A DNA stretch of 64,000 nt from Gigantopelta aegis. Lineage: Eukaryota; Mollusca; Gastropoda; Neomphalida; Peltospiridae. Below are positions 10,707-21,355 of the stretch, in pieces. Both the position numbers and the translations under genes were made by a program. The stretch lies in the NCBI RefSeq assembly GCF_016097555.1, contig NC_054704.1:91620502-91684501 (forward strand), in the 5' to 3' direction. How positions within the stretch are numbered: position 1 is the first letter of the stretch; each line of letters opens with the position of its first letter. The notes below the pieces were generated by a model. The model made no database searches and was not told the origin of the DNA. It was given only the letters and a program-made list of their open reading frames with translations.

Positions 10707-11425
10707 AAACACATATTTCTTCAGTTTTATACATATTAACTTTTACACAAAAATTATTTTACATTTAAAATATTATTATTTCATGTGGCTTGCGTAAGTT
10801 TTTAAACATCGGTATGTTTTTAACTATTGTCGTTATTTAGGCGTGGCGGTCTTTCTTTTTACATCCCTCCCTGGGTTCGGCGGACCAATTGCTAATTGAA
10901 TATGTCGGTTGTGTAGCGTCGTCTTCCTGTAATGATTTATTCTGAAATGAGACGCTGCTAAGGGACGAATTATCGTATTTGCTTCACAATTCTCGATGGT
11001 AGCCCGTGCAAATTGTGTCACGTCAAAGATAATTTGCGCGGAGCGGCAGCATACACAAACCACATGTTTTATAATTTAATATCGAAGGCTGGAATTAGCC
11101 AGGCAGACTGAATGATGGGTGGCCGCAGTTCTTTAAGCGGCATCAAGTGAACAGCAGCTAATTTTCGAAATAATCTTTATTCAATAAGAATGTAATGTTT
11201 CATTCGTGGCTGTCTGACGCCACGGACAAATTTTCGAAAAACAAGGTTTAATGTACAGGACGGGAAAATGCACACGCACTAAAGTGTAGCTTTTTACTCG
11301 TGTTACATTAATGAAATGACGATGATGATGATGATGAAGATGAAGAAAACATTTTGGGTTTTTTACTTATGGCTGGTATGTCAAAGTATGTAGTGTGTCA
11401 TGTCCTGACAATTGAGAAAAGTAAT
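10707..11425. other. Non-repetitive spacer 3' of the HAND gene
   Basis: About 10840-11160 is less AT-rich than its surroundings and carries no SINE. No convincing coding frame was found. It lies about 4.5 kb beyond the end of the HAND-type gene and could be regulatory, but that is only a guess. Confidence 0.35.
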
Positions 11426-11700
11426 AGTTAAATTTTGTTTTGTATAACGACATCACTAGAGCACATTGATTTAGTAATCATCGGCTCTTGGATGTGAAAC
11501 ATTTGGTAATTTCTGACTCGTAGTCTTAGAGGAAACCTTCTATATTTTTTCCATTAGCAGCAATGGCACTTTCCCACAGGCAGGACATCACATACCATGG
11601 CCTTTGATATACCAATAGAGAAAAATCAGAGAATGGATGCACTGAGGTGATTCGATACTACGACGCAAGCATCTCAGGTAAGCACTCTACAGACAGTAGA
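11426..11700 (-). mobile_element. SINE, family V, diverged
   Basis: Tail TTTTGTATAACGACATCACT, then ATCATCGGCTCTTGGATGTG, then CCCACAGGCAGGACATCACA on the plus strand. The head is diverged. Confidence 0.7.
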
Positions 11701-12139
11701 GACGTGCACATAAAAGATGTCTTGCTGTTAATCAAGAAAATTAGTATGTGGCGGCGGCGGCGGCGGTTTTCTCCTCTCATACTAACAATACAGCTTCCTG
11801 GATTGCATGTTTTAGACCAGTTCAAACTGATACAATCTGATATACTGCTACAGAATATCTATACTGATGAAACGAAATAAGGGACCACGTGGAATTGTAG
11901 ACTAAATTTATTTAACTATTTCCATACTATTTACTAACGTAGTACTTAATGTCTTTATTTCATACAAAGGTGTAATGTCAGAAGTGTCGACTGTTAGTAA
12001 CAGAGTTGGGTTCTGACACTTTGGATTGAGGGTTTTGGCTGTAGTAACTACAGTTGCTGTTATTATTTGTGTGATCTCTAATTTCTTTCCGTCAGTATAT
12101 ATCAGAAATATATTTATATAAATGTTATGATGCCTTCGT
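11701..12139. other. Spacer
   Basis: It contains a short (GGC)n run at about 11751-11766. No gene is recognised. Confidence 0.5.
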
Positions 12140-12335
12140 GCATTGACTAGCGGTATCTCACTCAGTCGAACACTCGCCTGCGGTGTTTTATCCTAGGATC
12201 GATCCCCTTCAGTGCACCCATTCTGTGGTTGGGTTTTACTCCCATTCCAACCAGTGTACCACGATTGGAAAATCGAAGGTGTTGTCCTGTATGTTGGAAA
12301 GTACATATAAAATATCCCTTACTATTGTTTTGCGA
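12140..12335 (+). mobile_element. SINE, family T-like, degenerate
   Basis: A tRNA-like head (CTAGCGGTATCTCACTCAGT) and box B-like GGATCGATCCC are followed by the CAACCAGTGTACCACGATTG phrase. It breaks off into G/T low complexity at about 12340. Confidence 0.6.
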
Positions 12336-12480
12336 TGTGGGTTTTTTGGTTTGGTTGGGGGGGTTTTTTTGGGTGTGTTTTTTGGTTTGTTTGTGGAGGG
12401 TTTTTTTCTTTGTTTGTTGTTATTTGGAATTTTTTTTTTTTTTTTTTTTTTGGGGGGGGGGGTGTGTTTGTCGGGGTTAT
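12336..12480. repeat. G/T-rich low complexity with poly-T and poly-G
   Basis: Alternating T and G homopolymers include about 22 T and about 10 G. Open frames on both strands here are composition artefacts. Confidence 0.9.
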
Positions 12481-12563
12481 TTTTACATAATATAGCTATG
12501 AAAAATAAATATACATATATGTGAATTATTTCTAGTATTTTTGCTTTTTTAAACTTCACGTAT

Positions 12564-12625
12564 CATTTAATAAAATAATGTACCACAGTCGTCTTGACTA
12601 CTGTGACACATTATTTTATTAAATG
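12564..12625. repeat. Near-perfect 26-bp hairpin
   Basis: The left arm CATTTAATAAAATAATGT plus CCACAGT and the right arm (reverse complement) pair over 26 bases with two mismatches around a 10-base loop. The origin is unknown; it may be a minimal MITE or a fold-back duplication. Confidence 0.8.
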
Positions 12626-12710
12626 CCTCTGCGTGTACTGTAACCTCGCCAATACAGCACAAATTGAAATTTGGAGTAAAAGTCAGTATCTATCTGTGAT
12701 ATTTGTATTT

Positions 12711-12860
12711 TTGCACAGTTCTTTACACTGTTTTTATAAATCTTGAATTTATATATTGATGTTGATCATCACCTTATTTGTTTACATTATCATAGTGTGA
12801 CATCCAATAGCCGATGTATGTTTCGTGCCGGGGTGTCGTTAAACATTCATTCATTCATTT
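12711..12860 (+). mobile_element. ATTC-tailed retroelement 3' end
   Basis: It shares with 31664-31850 and 62240-62372 the phrases CACAGTTCTTTACACTGTTT, ATTGATGTTGATCATCA, CCAATAGCCGATGTA and GGGGTGTCGTTAAACATTC, ending in (ATTC)n. It looks like the 3' end of a LINE or a SINE borrowing that end. The coding part is absent. Confidence 0.7.
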
Positions 12861-13772
12861 ATTAAATGCTACGAGAGAAAAAAGCATCTTATTATTTTGT
12901 ATTGTGTTTATTTAATTTTTAAACAAATAACATAAAACCTAACAAACTGCTTATAATGTAGGTTATAAATCAAAATCATTGGTTGACCGTGACTGTGTGT
13001 AGTGATACGATTTCTCTATGCATCTCCACATTAAGGTAACACTCCTTGATATTTTGATGAAATATCACGCCCTCCTCCTAAGGCTGAGAAATTGAGAAAC
13101 ACTCTTGTTACATGTTTGCAGTTTTGGAATTAGTGTTCCATTTTATAACGTGGTGCACAGAAAAACAGCTGTAGTTATTGTTTTTAATGTTAGTTTGAAA
13201 ATCCATTGTGAGGCCCAAAATAATATGTAATTATATTGTTCCTAAATCCATCACCGCATATAATAGTAGGATTCGTCCTGGTCCTAGAGAGGAGTGGATG
13301 GGGAGACAGAAACATTAAGAATAGTTTTAAACTAGAACAAATATAGTCTTCCATCTTTAAAATATTTAAATAACAAAAATAAATTAATAAATTAAATACA
13401 TTTTAAACAAAATTTTAAAAGAAACACGGAACAGTTTAATTTTCAAACAAAAATTTATTTTCGTACTTTCAAAATTATTTTTTGAAACAATAATATCAAC
13501 ATCATAAGAACAGTTCGAGTGAGATAGGAATCAAATCCGATGAAAACAGATGCAAACAAGTGTTTATCTGAGTCTATGCACCACACACTCACACAATGGC
13601 ACGCAGTGAAAAACACAAAACAAACAAAACACACATATGAATAGTGACTACACAAACTAGCAAACCAAGTTATGCAAGTAAATGCACTCTGTCGTTTTCA
13701 TTCTGTTGTACTTTCCTCCGCATGGTTGCTGCTCCATCCTGGACGTACAAACACTTTTTAACACAGATATAT
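12861..13772. other. Spacer, AT-rich
   Basis: No gene or repeat family is recognised. Confidence 0.5.
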
Positions 13773-13788
13773 GTTTTGTCTTTGAAGG

Positions 13789-13813
13789 AAGGAAATGTTT
13801 TATTTAACGACAC
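13789..13813 (-). mobile_element. 25-nt SINE family W tail insertion with perfect TSD
   Basis: The insert is the last 25 bases of family W in reverse complement (CCTT repeat plus AAATGTTTTATTTAACGACAC in plus-strand order). It is flanked by identical 16-base direct repeats GTTTTGTCTTTGAAGG at 13773-13788 and 13814-13829, the signature of target-primed reverse transcription. It is therefore an almost complete 5' truncation. Confidence 0.85.
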
Positions 13814-13986
13814 GTTTTGTCTTTGAAGGTGAACAATAAATGTACAGTCGTTTTATTATATTACTTCATATTTTCCAGTTTCGTGTATTTCAACAATTTT
13901 AATGAAGATTTGTTTTGTCTTTACACAGTTACGTAGTATTAGTCTCGGTTAACCAACACCTGCGGGAACAAGAGTTTGGGAGTATT

Positions 13987-13997
13987 GTCTCAAATCC

Positions 13998-14028
<31 letters not shown>

Positions 14029-14040
14029 AGAAGAAGAAAG
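13987..14040. repeat. Poly-C / poly-A / GAA tract
   Basis: About 26 C residues are followed by about 10 A residues and an AAG-rich stretch. Confidence 0.95.
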
Positions 14041-15588
14041 AAGAAAAGCCCACAAAACATGCCATGTTAAGAGGTAACGGTTCTGATTGGCTGGGAGTCA
14101 AACTGATCGAGACAGGCTATCACAGTTGTTGTTAGATAATACTAACAGTGTTTGGTGACCAAGACTAATGCAATAATAATTTTTTAATAAAACCATTATA
14201 TGGTTACTGTCCTTTTAATTCGGTTGAAATATGAAATTAGTTCTAATTAATTGCTGAACCAGTTCAAGAGTCTCCAAAATATATCGTGCATCAGATGGGA
14301 AGAAACCAGAAAACATTCAAACTGGTATTTGAATATTTTTAAAAATATATATATTTAAAAAAAAACCCAAGCCAGATCACAAGTTGTATTTTCAGTTCAC
14401 TGAATACCTACATACTAATACTGCTAATTGTAACAAATGGTCCCAGCCAAGCTTATTATTCAGTTTTCTGTATAACATATATTCAGATGCAAAACAACAA
14501 CTCCACACAACTAATTGATAGCAATATCTATTCTTCCGACAGTGAATGTGTGTGTGTTGTTTTCTCACAGTATTTCGTCCATAAACAATTGGACGCGGAT
14601 TATTGTGCCCACCCCACAGCAGTCTGTCTCTGCAAGGGAGATAATGGTGACCTTAAGCCGTGACAAGGGAGATAAGAGCTGACCCCGGCGATTCGGTCTG
14701 TCTAAGGTTTTTTGAGACTACCACATTATTAGCGTTAGTAATCACACACACAAGAGCAGTCTGTTAATGTCTTCATGTGAATGGGTGGGTTTTTTACACA
14801 CATTTTAACATTAAAAATATAGCACACAACAGCTATCTGTGCTGTCTACCCAGGAGAAAGGTTAAAAGTTAAATATTAATTAGAGCCGGTATTGGGATAT
14901 GAACCCCTGAACCCAATACCTATATGAATTAAACCTGATGACTTAATCACCAAGTCATCATCGATGAGCACTATTTAATATTCAAATATATGTGTGAATC
15001 AAAAGGTGTCTATTTATTTCCTGTAAACACACTAAACAGAAGAAATACACAATCTCCTCACAAAATGTCTTTGTATGTTTATATACTGAAATGCATTTCG
15101 AAAATTGGCACTATAAAACAAATGTCTAATATTTTACTTGACATCTTGGCAGCTGTGTACATTGCAAATTTGGCACAATAAAAATAAATGGATACTATTT
15201 TGCTAGCCATCTCAAATAAATACTACAGGAGATTTGAAATGGCATTGTCAAAATATATGAACAGGATACATTACATAACAGTAACGCTATTTCGAGATCA
15301 CAATTTCAAAATGAGGTCATGTACTATTGGATAATAAATAGTTTTCAGTCATACGTCATACACAACACACACGCACAAAATAAGGGTTTCCAATTCAGTA
15401 GGTCTGTCATACTAGACAGAACGCATAAGCTACACTGCTTGTTCCAAGATGTACCGCTGAGTAATGAAACAAATCGAACATAAATTATCGACTGTGCAGT
15501 GGGTGGTATGGTCACGCAGTGAAGATTTGTGCCAGTGTCATCACAAATTGTTCAGAATATGTGCACTATGTTTTTGAGTACTACGTCA
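14041..15588. other. Downstream region and probable 3' UTR of the HAND gene
   Basis: The minus-strand stop of HAND exon 2 is at 15589-15591, so its 3' UTR extends leftward here. A TTTATT (AATAAA on the minus strand) near 15013 is one possible polyadenylation signal. At 14637-14672 there are two GGAGATAA/GGGAGATAAG motifs, the GATA-factor consensus. A decayed family C-type head lies at 14820-14965. Confidence 0.4.
14820..14965 (-). mobile_element. SINE family C remnant
   Basis: It keeps the AGCTATCTGTGCTGTCTACC phrase and a box B-like GGATATGAACCCC followed by a decayed head. Confidence 0.5.
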
Positions 15589-15708
15589 TCAATTCTTGAG
15601 TTCTGAAGCCCAGACGTGCTGCGGCCACCCCGTCCTTCCCTTCCCTTTTTCTTTCTTCTCGGATATGGAACTGTTGTCGCTTTCATTGGATGAAGTAGGT
15701 GATGTGTC
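15589..15708 (-). CDS. HAND: HAND-type bHLH factor, exon 2 (C-terminus)
   Basis: The exon opens after a polypyrimidine acceptor (TTTTTTCCCCCAG) and runs 40 codons including TGA. It encodes a Ser-rich stretch (DTSPTSSNESDNSSISEKK) followed by KGKGRTGWPQHVWASELKN. In HAND1/HAND2 proteins the C-terminus reads GRTGWPQHVWALELKQ, so the match is specific. The exon starts in phase 0, which fits the phase-0 donor at 37005. Joined to exon 1 it gives a 209-residue protein, close to the vertebrate lengths of about 215-217. The long distance to exon 1 and the small size make it easy to miss. No other feature in the window competes for this assignment. Confidence 0.93.
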   Translation of the reverse strand, partial: DTSPTSSNESDNSSISEKKEKGKGRTGWPQHVWASELKN

Positions 15709-15794
15709 CTGGGGGAAAAAATTAAATAGTATAAACATCGTTTTATTAAAACTTTGAAGTTTCATAAATATTCAACAACAAATTCTAGTGTTCA

Positions 15795-15796
<2 letters not shown>

Positions 15797-15864
<68 letters not shown>
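15797..15864. repeat. (TA)n(TG)n microsatellite
   Basis: About 28 bases of TA are followed by about 34 bases of TG, just inside the 3' end of the HAND intron. Confidence 0.95.
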
Positions 15865-15869
<5 letters not shown>

Positions 15870-17330
15870 GAGCGCCTATATACAAACATTTTAAAATAGT
15901 TCTGAAGGTAGTCATACTTGTATTAATGCAGTGGTTAGAAATGACGTTTTAATTTAATTTTAAACAAATTAAGTTTTCGCATGGGTTTTTTAATAGATTC
16001 TTATGACTTGTTTTAAAGTTTTGTTTGAACAACTTGATAATGTCAACAAATTTAAGGAGACAGTTTAACGAGGTATCTGTTGCGCCCGGCTTGCGAGTCG
16101 GAGTCAGTCTATCGGTAACACAGTGTGCAACAGAAGAGAATTCTAGGGCGTCACTTGGCATTTCAAGAGTCTGACGTTTTCATGGCACCGTGAACAGTTT
16201 GCACACAATCTTAAGTTTCCGTTTTTTGACACGCATGCACGTGCAAAGCCGTCAAAAACTTCCTTGCCACACGCACGTAAAACACGACTGTGGTTCTACG
16301 CTTCGCTACGCTTCATTTAAGCGTTAGCCACAACGAGGCGAGATTTGGGAGAAGTGCCAAAAAGACACTTGCACGTGTTAGGCGGGAAAACGGGTTTTGG
16401 TGCGACGAAATCAACTAACCGAGCTGAAGGTTTCCCCCAGAACGTCAGTGCCCCCCATGCATGTGCATCGCAATCCCAACCCCGGTGCCCCCAGTTCGTG
16501 ATTAGAATTTCCTGTTCAATTAACGTGGCAAGCCTTCTCCCGTTGTTTCGACAGACTGGTCGGCACCGAGTTACGTACAAAGTTTGTATGTCGAACAAAC
16601 GCGGTATCTCGAATCGTTAAACACAGAAATGTTCCATGGGGTAAGACAAATTGTATATCGCGTAAATAGATGCATTTTACAGCATGTTCGTCGACATTTC
16701 TCCGCTAAAACATGGTAATTGGTTTAAAACTCCATGCGAGACGCCCCGAGGGGTAAATCAAGACACCGAAGAAAGAATTCCAGCGTTAATATGTCTAGAA
16801 AAGAGCGTCCGGCATCTTGCACGTCTACCAATCCGAAAAATACAGAGCGGTACCAAATAGTTAACACCGTCGACAAGTAGACTGGTTACCTAACTAATGA
16901 TGTCTGACTTGATGTCAGGACCTTTGTTTATTAGTATCAGCGGAATAAATAAACAGGGCCCGGTATAGCGACCCTATAGCCGATTCCAGTTACAGGATTG
17001 TTTGCGCGTCTTTTGATTATTATTATTCTACACGTTTTGTCTTATTTATCAAGTTTTTCGTCGTCCAAGCGTGGGAACATCCACGGTGAAGTCACCCTGT
17101 AATTAATACGGCGCAGAGATTTGTCCAAGAAGACATACGAAGTAAACAAATCGGTCCGGCTACTCCAGAATGAATTGTAAAAAGGTCAACGTAAGACTAG
17201 TCCCTAAAATCTTAATACAAAGATAACCAGAAGAACAAGAAAAAGAGTCTGGTAATTGTCGTACATCCATCTAACATACTTGTCCCTGAAAGAATTAACA
17301 AATACGCATTACCCGATAGATAGATTATTC
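15865..17330. other. Non-repetitive block near the HAND intron 3' end
   Basis: The stretch at 16050-17230 has balanced composition with many CpG and no SINE or simple repeat. Open frames on both strands at 16317-16620 look random. This is the largest repeat-free block in the intron, so it is a candidate conserved regulatory region. That is inference from composition only. Confidence 0.35.
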
Positions 17331-17368
17331 AATGAATTAATGAATGATTGTTTGACGACCCCAGCAGG

Positions 17369-17458
17369 AAAAATACATCGGCTATTGGGTGTCAAATGAA
17401 AAATACATCGGCTATTGGGTGTCAAATGAAAAATACATCGGCTATTGGGTGTCAAATG
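17369..17458 (-). repeat. Three tandem 30-bp units in an ATTC-tailed element
   Basis: Three identical 30-base units contain CATCGGCTATTGGGTGTCAA, a phrase from the 3' end of the ATTC-tailed retroelement on the minus strand. The flank (AATGAATGATTGTTTGACGA) is the rest of that tail, so a small tandem expansion occurred inside a retroelement end. Confidence 0.85.
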
Positions 17459-17602
17459 AAAAATGTATTGCGTCATTTTGCGCACCCTACAAGTCTGAAA
17501 AACAAAAAGAAAAGAAAAAAGTCTCAAGACCAAAACAACAAATGTTTATTATATAAATGCGTAAATTGTGTCCTGCATTTAGCGATGGTGATTATTCACG
17601 TT

Positions 17603-17862
17603 AAAGTTAAATTTTGGTTTTTGTTTAACGACACCACTAATCATCGGCTATTGGATGTTAAACATTTAATAATTCTGACTTACAGTTTTGCATTAGCAGC
17701 AAGGCGTATTTTATATGCACTATCCCACAGACAGGACAGCACATACAACGGTCTTCAACGGGGTTCTGGTTGGGACGGGAAGAAATATCAGAGAATGGGT
17801 CCACCAGTGGGATTCAATCCTACAAACCAAAGCTTCCATGATTCACTAGCAGGTGCTCATCC
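17603..17862 (-). mobile_element. SINE, family V or T hybrid
   Basis: It carries the V tail (GTTTAACGACACCACTAATC), ATCCCACAGACAGGACAGCA in diverged form, and a head with GGTTGGGACGGG and ATTCAATCC, as in family T. Confidence 0.7.
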
Positions 17863-17916
17863 TTAGGAGGACCGCCACTCTCATAGGATATTAGATGTTT
17901 CATCCCTCCGGCACCT
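17863..17916. repeat. Single unit related to the 28.9-kb minisatellite
   Basis: AGGAGGACCGCCACTCTCAT followed by TTTCATCCCTCC matches the unit repeated at 28907-29572. A second partial unit (GGAGGACTGCCACTCCCAAG) lies at 18157-18176. Confidence 0.7.
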
Positions 17917-18136
17917 CGTTCCAGCTAGTGCACCACGACTGGCATATCAAAAGGCAGTGGTATGTGCTATCCTGTCTGTCGGATGGTGCATATAAAAGAT
18001 CCCTTTCCACTAATGGAACAATGTAGCGGGTTTCCTCTCTAAGACTATATGTCCATATTACCAAATGTTTGACATTCAGTAGCCGATGATTAATAAATCA
18101 ATGTGGTCTAGCGGTGTCGTTAAACAAACAAAACCC
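17917..18136 (+). mobile_element. SINE, family V, head-truncated
   Basis: It begins at CTCGTTCCAGCTAGTGCACC and runs through CTATCCTGTCTGT, GTAGCGGGTTTCCTCTC and CAGTAGCCGATGATTAATAA to the tail GGTGTCGTTAAACAAAC. Confidence 0.85.
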
Positions 18137-18439
18137 TCATGCACCTCCCATATGGAGGACTGCCACTCCCAAGACTAGTTTAGAAAACACAAACTTGTAC
18201 AGGATAGAGCTCAATGGACATTGCATATTGCATCTCAAAACTATTTACCAATATTGCATATTGAAGAACGCCTGCCCGTGGTGAAGTTGTTGCTTCAATA
18301 GTATATTCCACTTCGTTTTGTTTTGTTTTTTAAATTAAAACCCTCCCGCCCACATTTTGTTTCTGAAAAAAAAACAAGAACGTCTCAACAATAATTTTTT
18401 ATATGAAAAAGTTGCTGATGTAATAAGGACATTACATCC

Positions 18440-18556
18440 TCAACCATAACCAGGTGTGTACTGAGTATTGATTGCAGCCGGTACTGGCCAGGGATACGAA
18501 CCCAGGACCCGCCAATTTGAAACACGGCGTTTTAACCACTGCGCCACCGAGGTCGA
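18440..18556 (-). mobile_element. tRNA-like SINE head fragment
   Basis: On the minus strand: ACCTCGGTGGCGCAGTGGTTAA (box A-like, first part) followed by GGGTTCGTATCCC, a good box B. The rest of the SINE is missing. Confidence 0.65.
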
Positions 18557-18819
18557 TTGTTTCCGGATTAGATTAGCGGTCGCTGATGTTTTGGTTTGAC
18601 ATGTATTTTAACCACATGTAGCAGGTATAAAACAGGTCTCCGTATTTCTTTTCCACAAGACGGGTCTGTTCAATATCGAAAGTTAGAGCCACGTGGCTGG
18701 TGAAATTGGCTGATCGTAAGAGAAGACAGAACCCAGATGTCCGCGTTCCGTGTCAGATATAATACTACACGCTAGTCATAGTAACACGTGTGCTTGTGAT
18801 TTTGGCATGTCATCATTTT

Positions 18820-19000
18820 CGCAAAGGTCGTGGTATATGCTGTCCCGTCTGTGGGGAAAATACATATAAAATACCCCTTGCTGATAAGGGAAACATGTAG
18901 CGTGGTTCCTCTGAGGAGAACGTGTTAGAATTATCAAATGTTTGATATGCAACAGCCGATGATTCATAAATCAATGTGCTCTAGTGGTGTCGTTAAATTT
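18820..19000 (+). mobile_element. SINE, family V, 3' part
   Basis: From AAGGTCGTGGTATATGCTGT through AACAGCCGATGATTCATAAA to GTGGTGTCGTTAAATTTTT. Confidence 0.8.
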
Positions 19001-19327
19001 TTTTAACCCTCACCATTTTTTAAAAATAGAGTTTTATTGTTTTGTTGTTGATGAACTGTTTAAAACGTATAAATGTGTCTTTTACAATTAACGTTTTTAC
19101 TACGTCAATTCAATTTACTTTATTTTCGTATGCCTTTCGGCACACAAGAATAAAACAATATACTATATAATATGTTAAAACAATATACTATATAATATAT
19201 TAAACAAACTCGTGAACTATATACAAATTATAAAACTAATTTGCAATACATTAAATAACAATAAATATAAATAATAAAAATTATTTGAATAGGGTATATA
19301 GCTATTCTAAAGATTGATGTTCTGTTG
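19001..19327. other. AT-rich intronic spacer
   Basis: Very AT-rich, with a small direct repeat (AAACAATATACTATATAATA, twice, near 19152 and 19176). No gene. Confidence 0.6.
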
Positions 19328-19887
19328 CAATCTAATTAAAATGAGCTCCACTGGTTAATTACTATTACCTGTGGATCTAACAGCACCCCTTTGGAGCTCA
19401 TGTCCAGTTGACCTTTCATTCGAACAAACAAAACCTTACTTGCAAAATCATGCCAGTGATTTGAAAAGAATATGAAAACATTCGGAATTATGCCGAGGGT
19501 ATACAAAATGATTTAGGTGAATTACGAAGTATGCCGGAAACTAATTGCAATATAAAATGTTATATAAAATTCGTTTCAAGACCAAAAAAAACCGTGATGG
19601 TATAGCCATAACATCTATTTATACTAATATACAATCCAGAGTTTATTACTGCACTTTTCTCCCTGTGTTTAAATGTTGAAATAGACCAATAAGTTCGCCT
19701 ATTGCATAAATAGTCTCCCCCGATATTTTTAGAATTTGTATGCTCCCGAATAGCGCCATAAAAGGCGAAGTGTTATTGGTCGAGATTTAAATTGTTATTT
19801 TTAGATGAACTGTCACCTGGACGTGGGAGTCCACGCAATGCTGTTAGATCTACTAGTAGACCAGTAAAGCTAATTTTAATCAGATTG
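19328..19887 (+). mobile_element. MITE-like DNA element, copy 1
   Basis: About 560 bases with inverted ends of roughly 75-80 bases. Both start CAATCTRATTAAAAT and run through GATCTAACAGCA, with scattered mismatches. The interior (GAATTATGCCGAGGGTATAC, TTTATTACTGCACTTTTCTC) is shared with copy 2 at 20849-21346 in the opposite orientation. It has no coding frame. The flanking target duplication is not clear here. Confidence 0.8.
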
Positions 19888-20179
19888 GTTTTTCTGTAGC
19901 AACACAGAGACATTTTACAAAATTAAATTTAATTATTAATTATTAATTTAATGTTAGTAATAATTCTCAATCTTGGGTTACGTAATAACTGAATTAGTTT
20001 AAAAACCGATGTAGTTGGGTTTTTTTTATGTATTGAACATGAATTTCACTGAATTCTTCTTTGATACCTCCTCGTTCATAGGATTAAAAATACACTGGTT
20101 TCTATCCAAACCAGAGGATCTTTCTGTTTTGACATTTCCGCTACTTTTATTCAGAAGTCTTTGAAGATATGAAAAACAC

Positions 20180-20795
20180 CTTTAAACCTTTGTCCCCGTA
20201 AATTGGGCACGGAACTGTACTATTTCGCCTCTACTATTTAAACAATGAGAGTGTAAACGATATTGTGTTAGGATGCGTCTATATTTTGCTAATAATGGGT
20301 TTAAAAAAAATAGATATGGCTGATGATGAAAAATACCAACAATGTATTTGTACAGAATACATTTTGAGGAATTGTTAAATACAGGAAGATGTTTTTGTAT
20401 GAAATTGTCTTGAGTACACTGTTTAAATTGACGGAGAAACGTTTGGATTTTTTTCATCTGAAAGATATAGTCATTCCCATAATGATTTCGAATTCCTCAC
20501 ATATTAAACCCAATTTAATTTACTAGGCTGACGTTGTAACAAATCGAGGAGTGCCGTGTAACATGATTATAATATATACTGATAGTTTTCAGATTATAAG
20601 AGCAACCAATAGTTCACGATATTTAAAGAACGTAATACCATCTGATGCAGTCGTCCAAGTTTGAAATAAATCATAGCACTAGTTGTAGATTTTCTAACAC
20701 AAATCAACTTTTTCAAAAATTCAGTATGATTTTATTCCCTATATCAGGTGCATCAATAAAAACCCAAATCTCACTACAGTAGTTCCTAAGTATCG
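20180..20795 (-). pseudogene. LINE ORF2 remnant, C-terminal part
   Basis: Minus-strand translation in one frame gives the post-RT C-terminal region of a non-LTR retrotransposon polymerase: EIWVFIDAPDIGNKIILNF, KKLICVRKSTTSAMIYFKLG, then KYRRILTQYRLHSHCLN. It is interrupted by at least five in-frame stops and ends before the usual Cys-rich tail. The family assignment rests on remembered similarity to mollusc LINE ORF2 proteins (the CVRKSTPSAMIYFELGR-type block). Confidence 0.65.
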
Positions 20796-20848
20796 AACAA
20801 TGATAACTTTTGTCTCAGATTTTAGCATTAGTTCGTTATTTGTTTTAG

Positions 20849-21346
20849 CAATCTGATTAAAATTAGCTCTACTGGTCTACCAGTAGATCTAACAGCATTG
20901 CGTGGACTCCCATGTCCAGGTGACATTTTATTTATAAATAACAATTTAAATATCAACCAATTACACTTCGCCTTTTATAGCGTTATTCAGGAGCATACAA
21001 ATTCTAAAAATATCGGGAGAGACTATTTATGTAATAGGCGAACTTGTTGGTCTATTTCAACATTAAAAAACAGGGGGAAAAGTGCAGTAATAAACTCTGG
21101 AATTGTATACTAATATAAACAGATTTTATGGCTATACCATCACGGGTTTTTTTTCCGTCTGGAAACGAATTTTGTATAAACAAATTAAATTGAAATTAGT
21201 TTCTGGCATACTTCGTAATTCACCCGAACCATTTCGTATACCCTCGGCATAATCCCGAATGTTTTCACATTCTTGAGCTCCAACGGGGTGCTGTTAGATC
21301 CACAGGTAATAGTAATTAACCAGTGAAGCTAATTTTAATTAGATTG
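20849..21346 (-). mobile_element. MITE-like DNA element, copy 2, with 9-bp TSD
   Basis: It is inverted relative to copy 1, about 498 bases, with ends CAATCTGATTAAAATTAGC and the reverse complement of CTAATTTTAATTAGATTG. It is flanked by identical 9-base repeats TTGTTTTAG at 20840-20848 and 21347-21355. Long inverted ends and a 9-bp duplication fit a Mutator-like non-autonomous element; that class is inferred. Confidence 0.85.
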
Positions 21347-21355
21347 TTGTTTTAG

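Noticed and set aside
12183-12559. Frames of 88-113 residues on both strands
   Set aside because: They arise from poly-T/poly-G low complexity downstream of a decayed SINE.
16317-16620. Overlapping 91-93 residue frames on both strands in a GC-richer block
   Set aside because: No recognisable motif, no splice context, and equal length on both strands suggests chance in stop-poor sequence.
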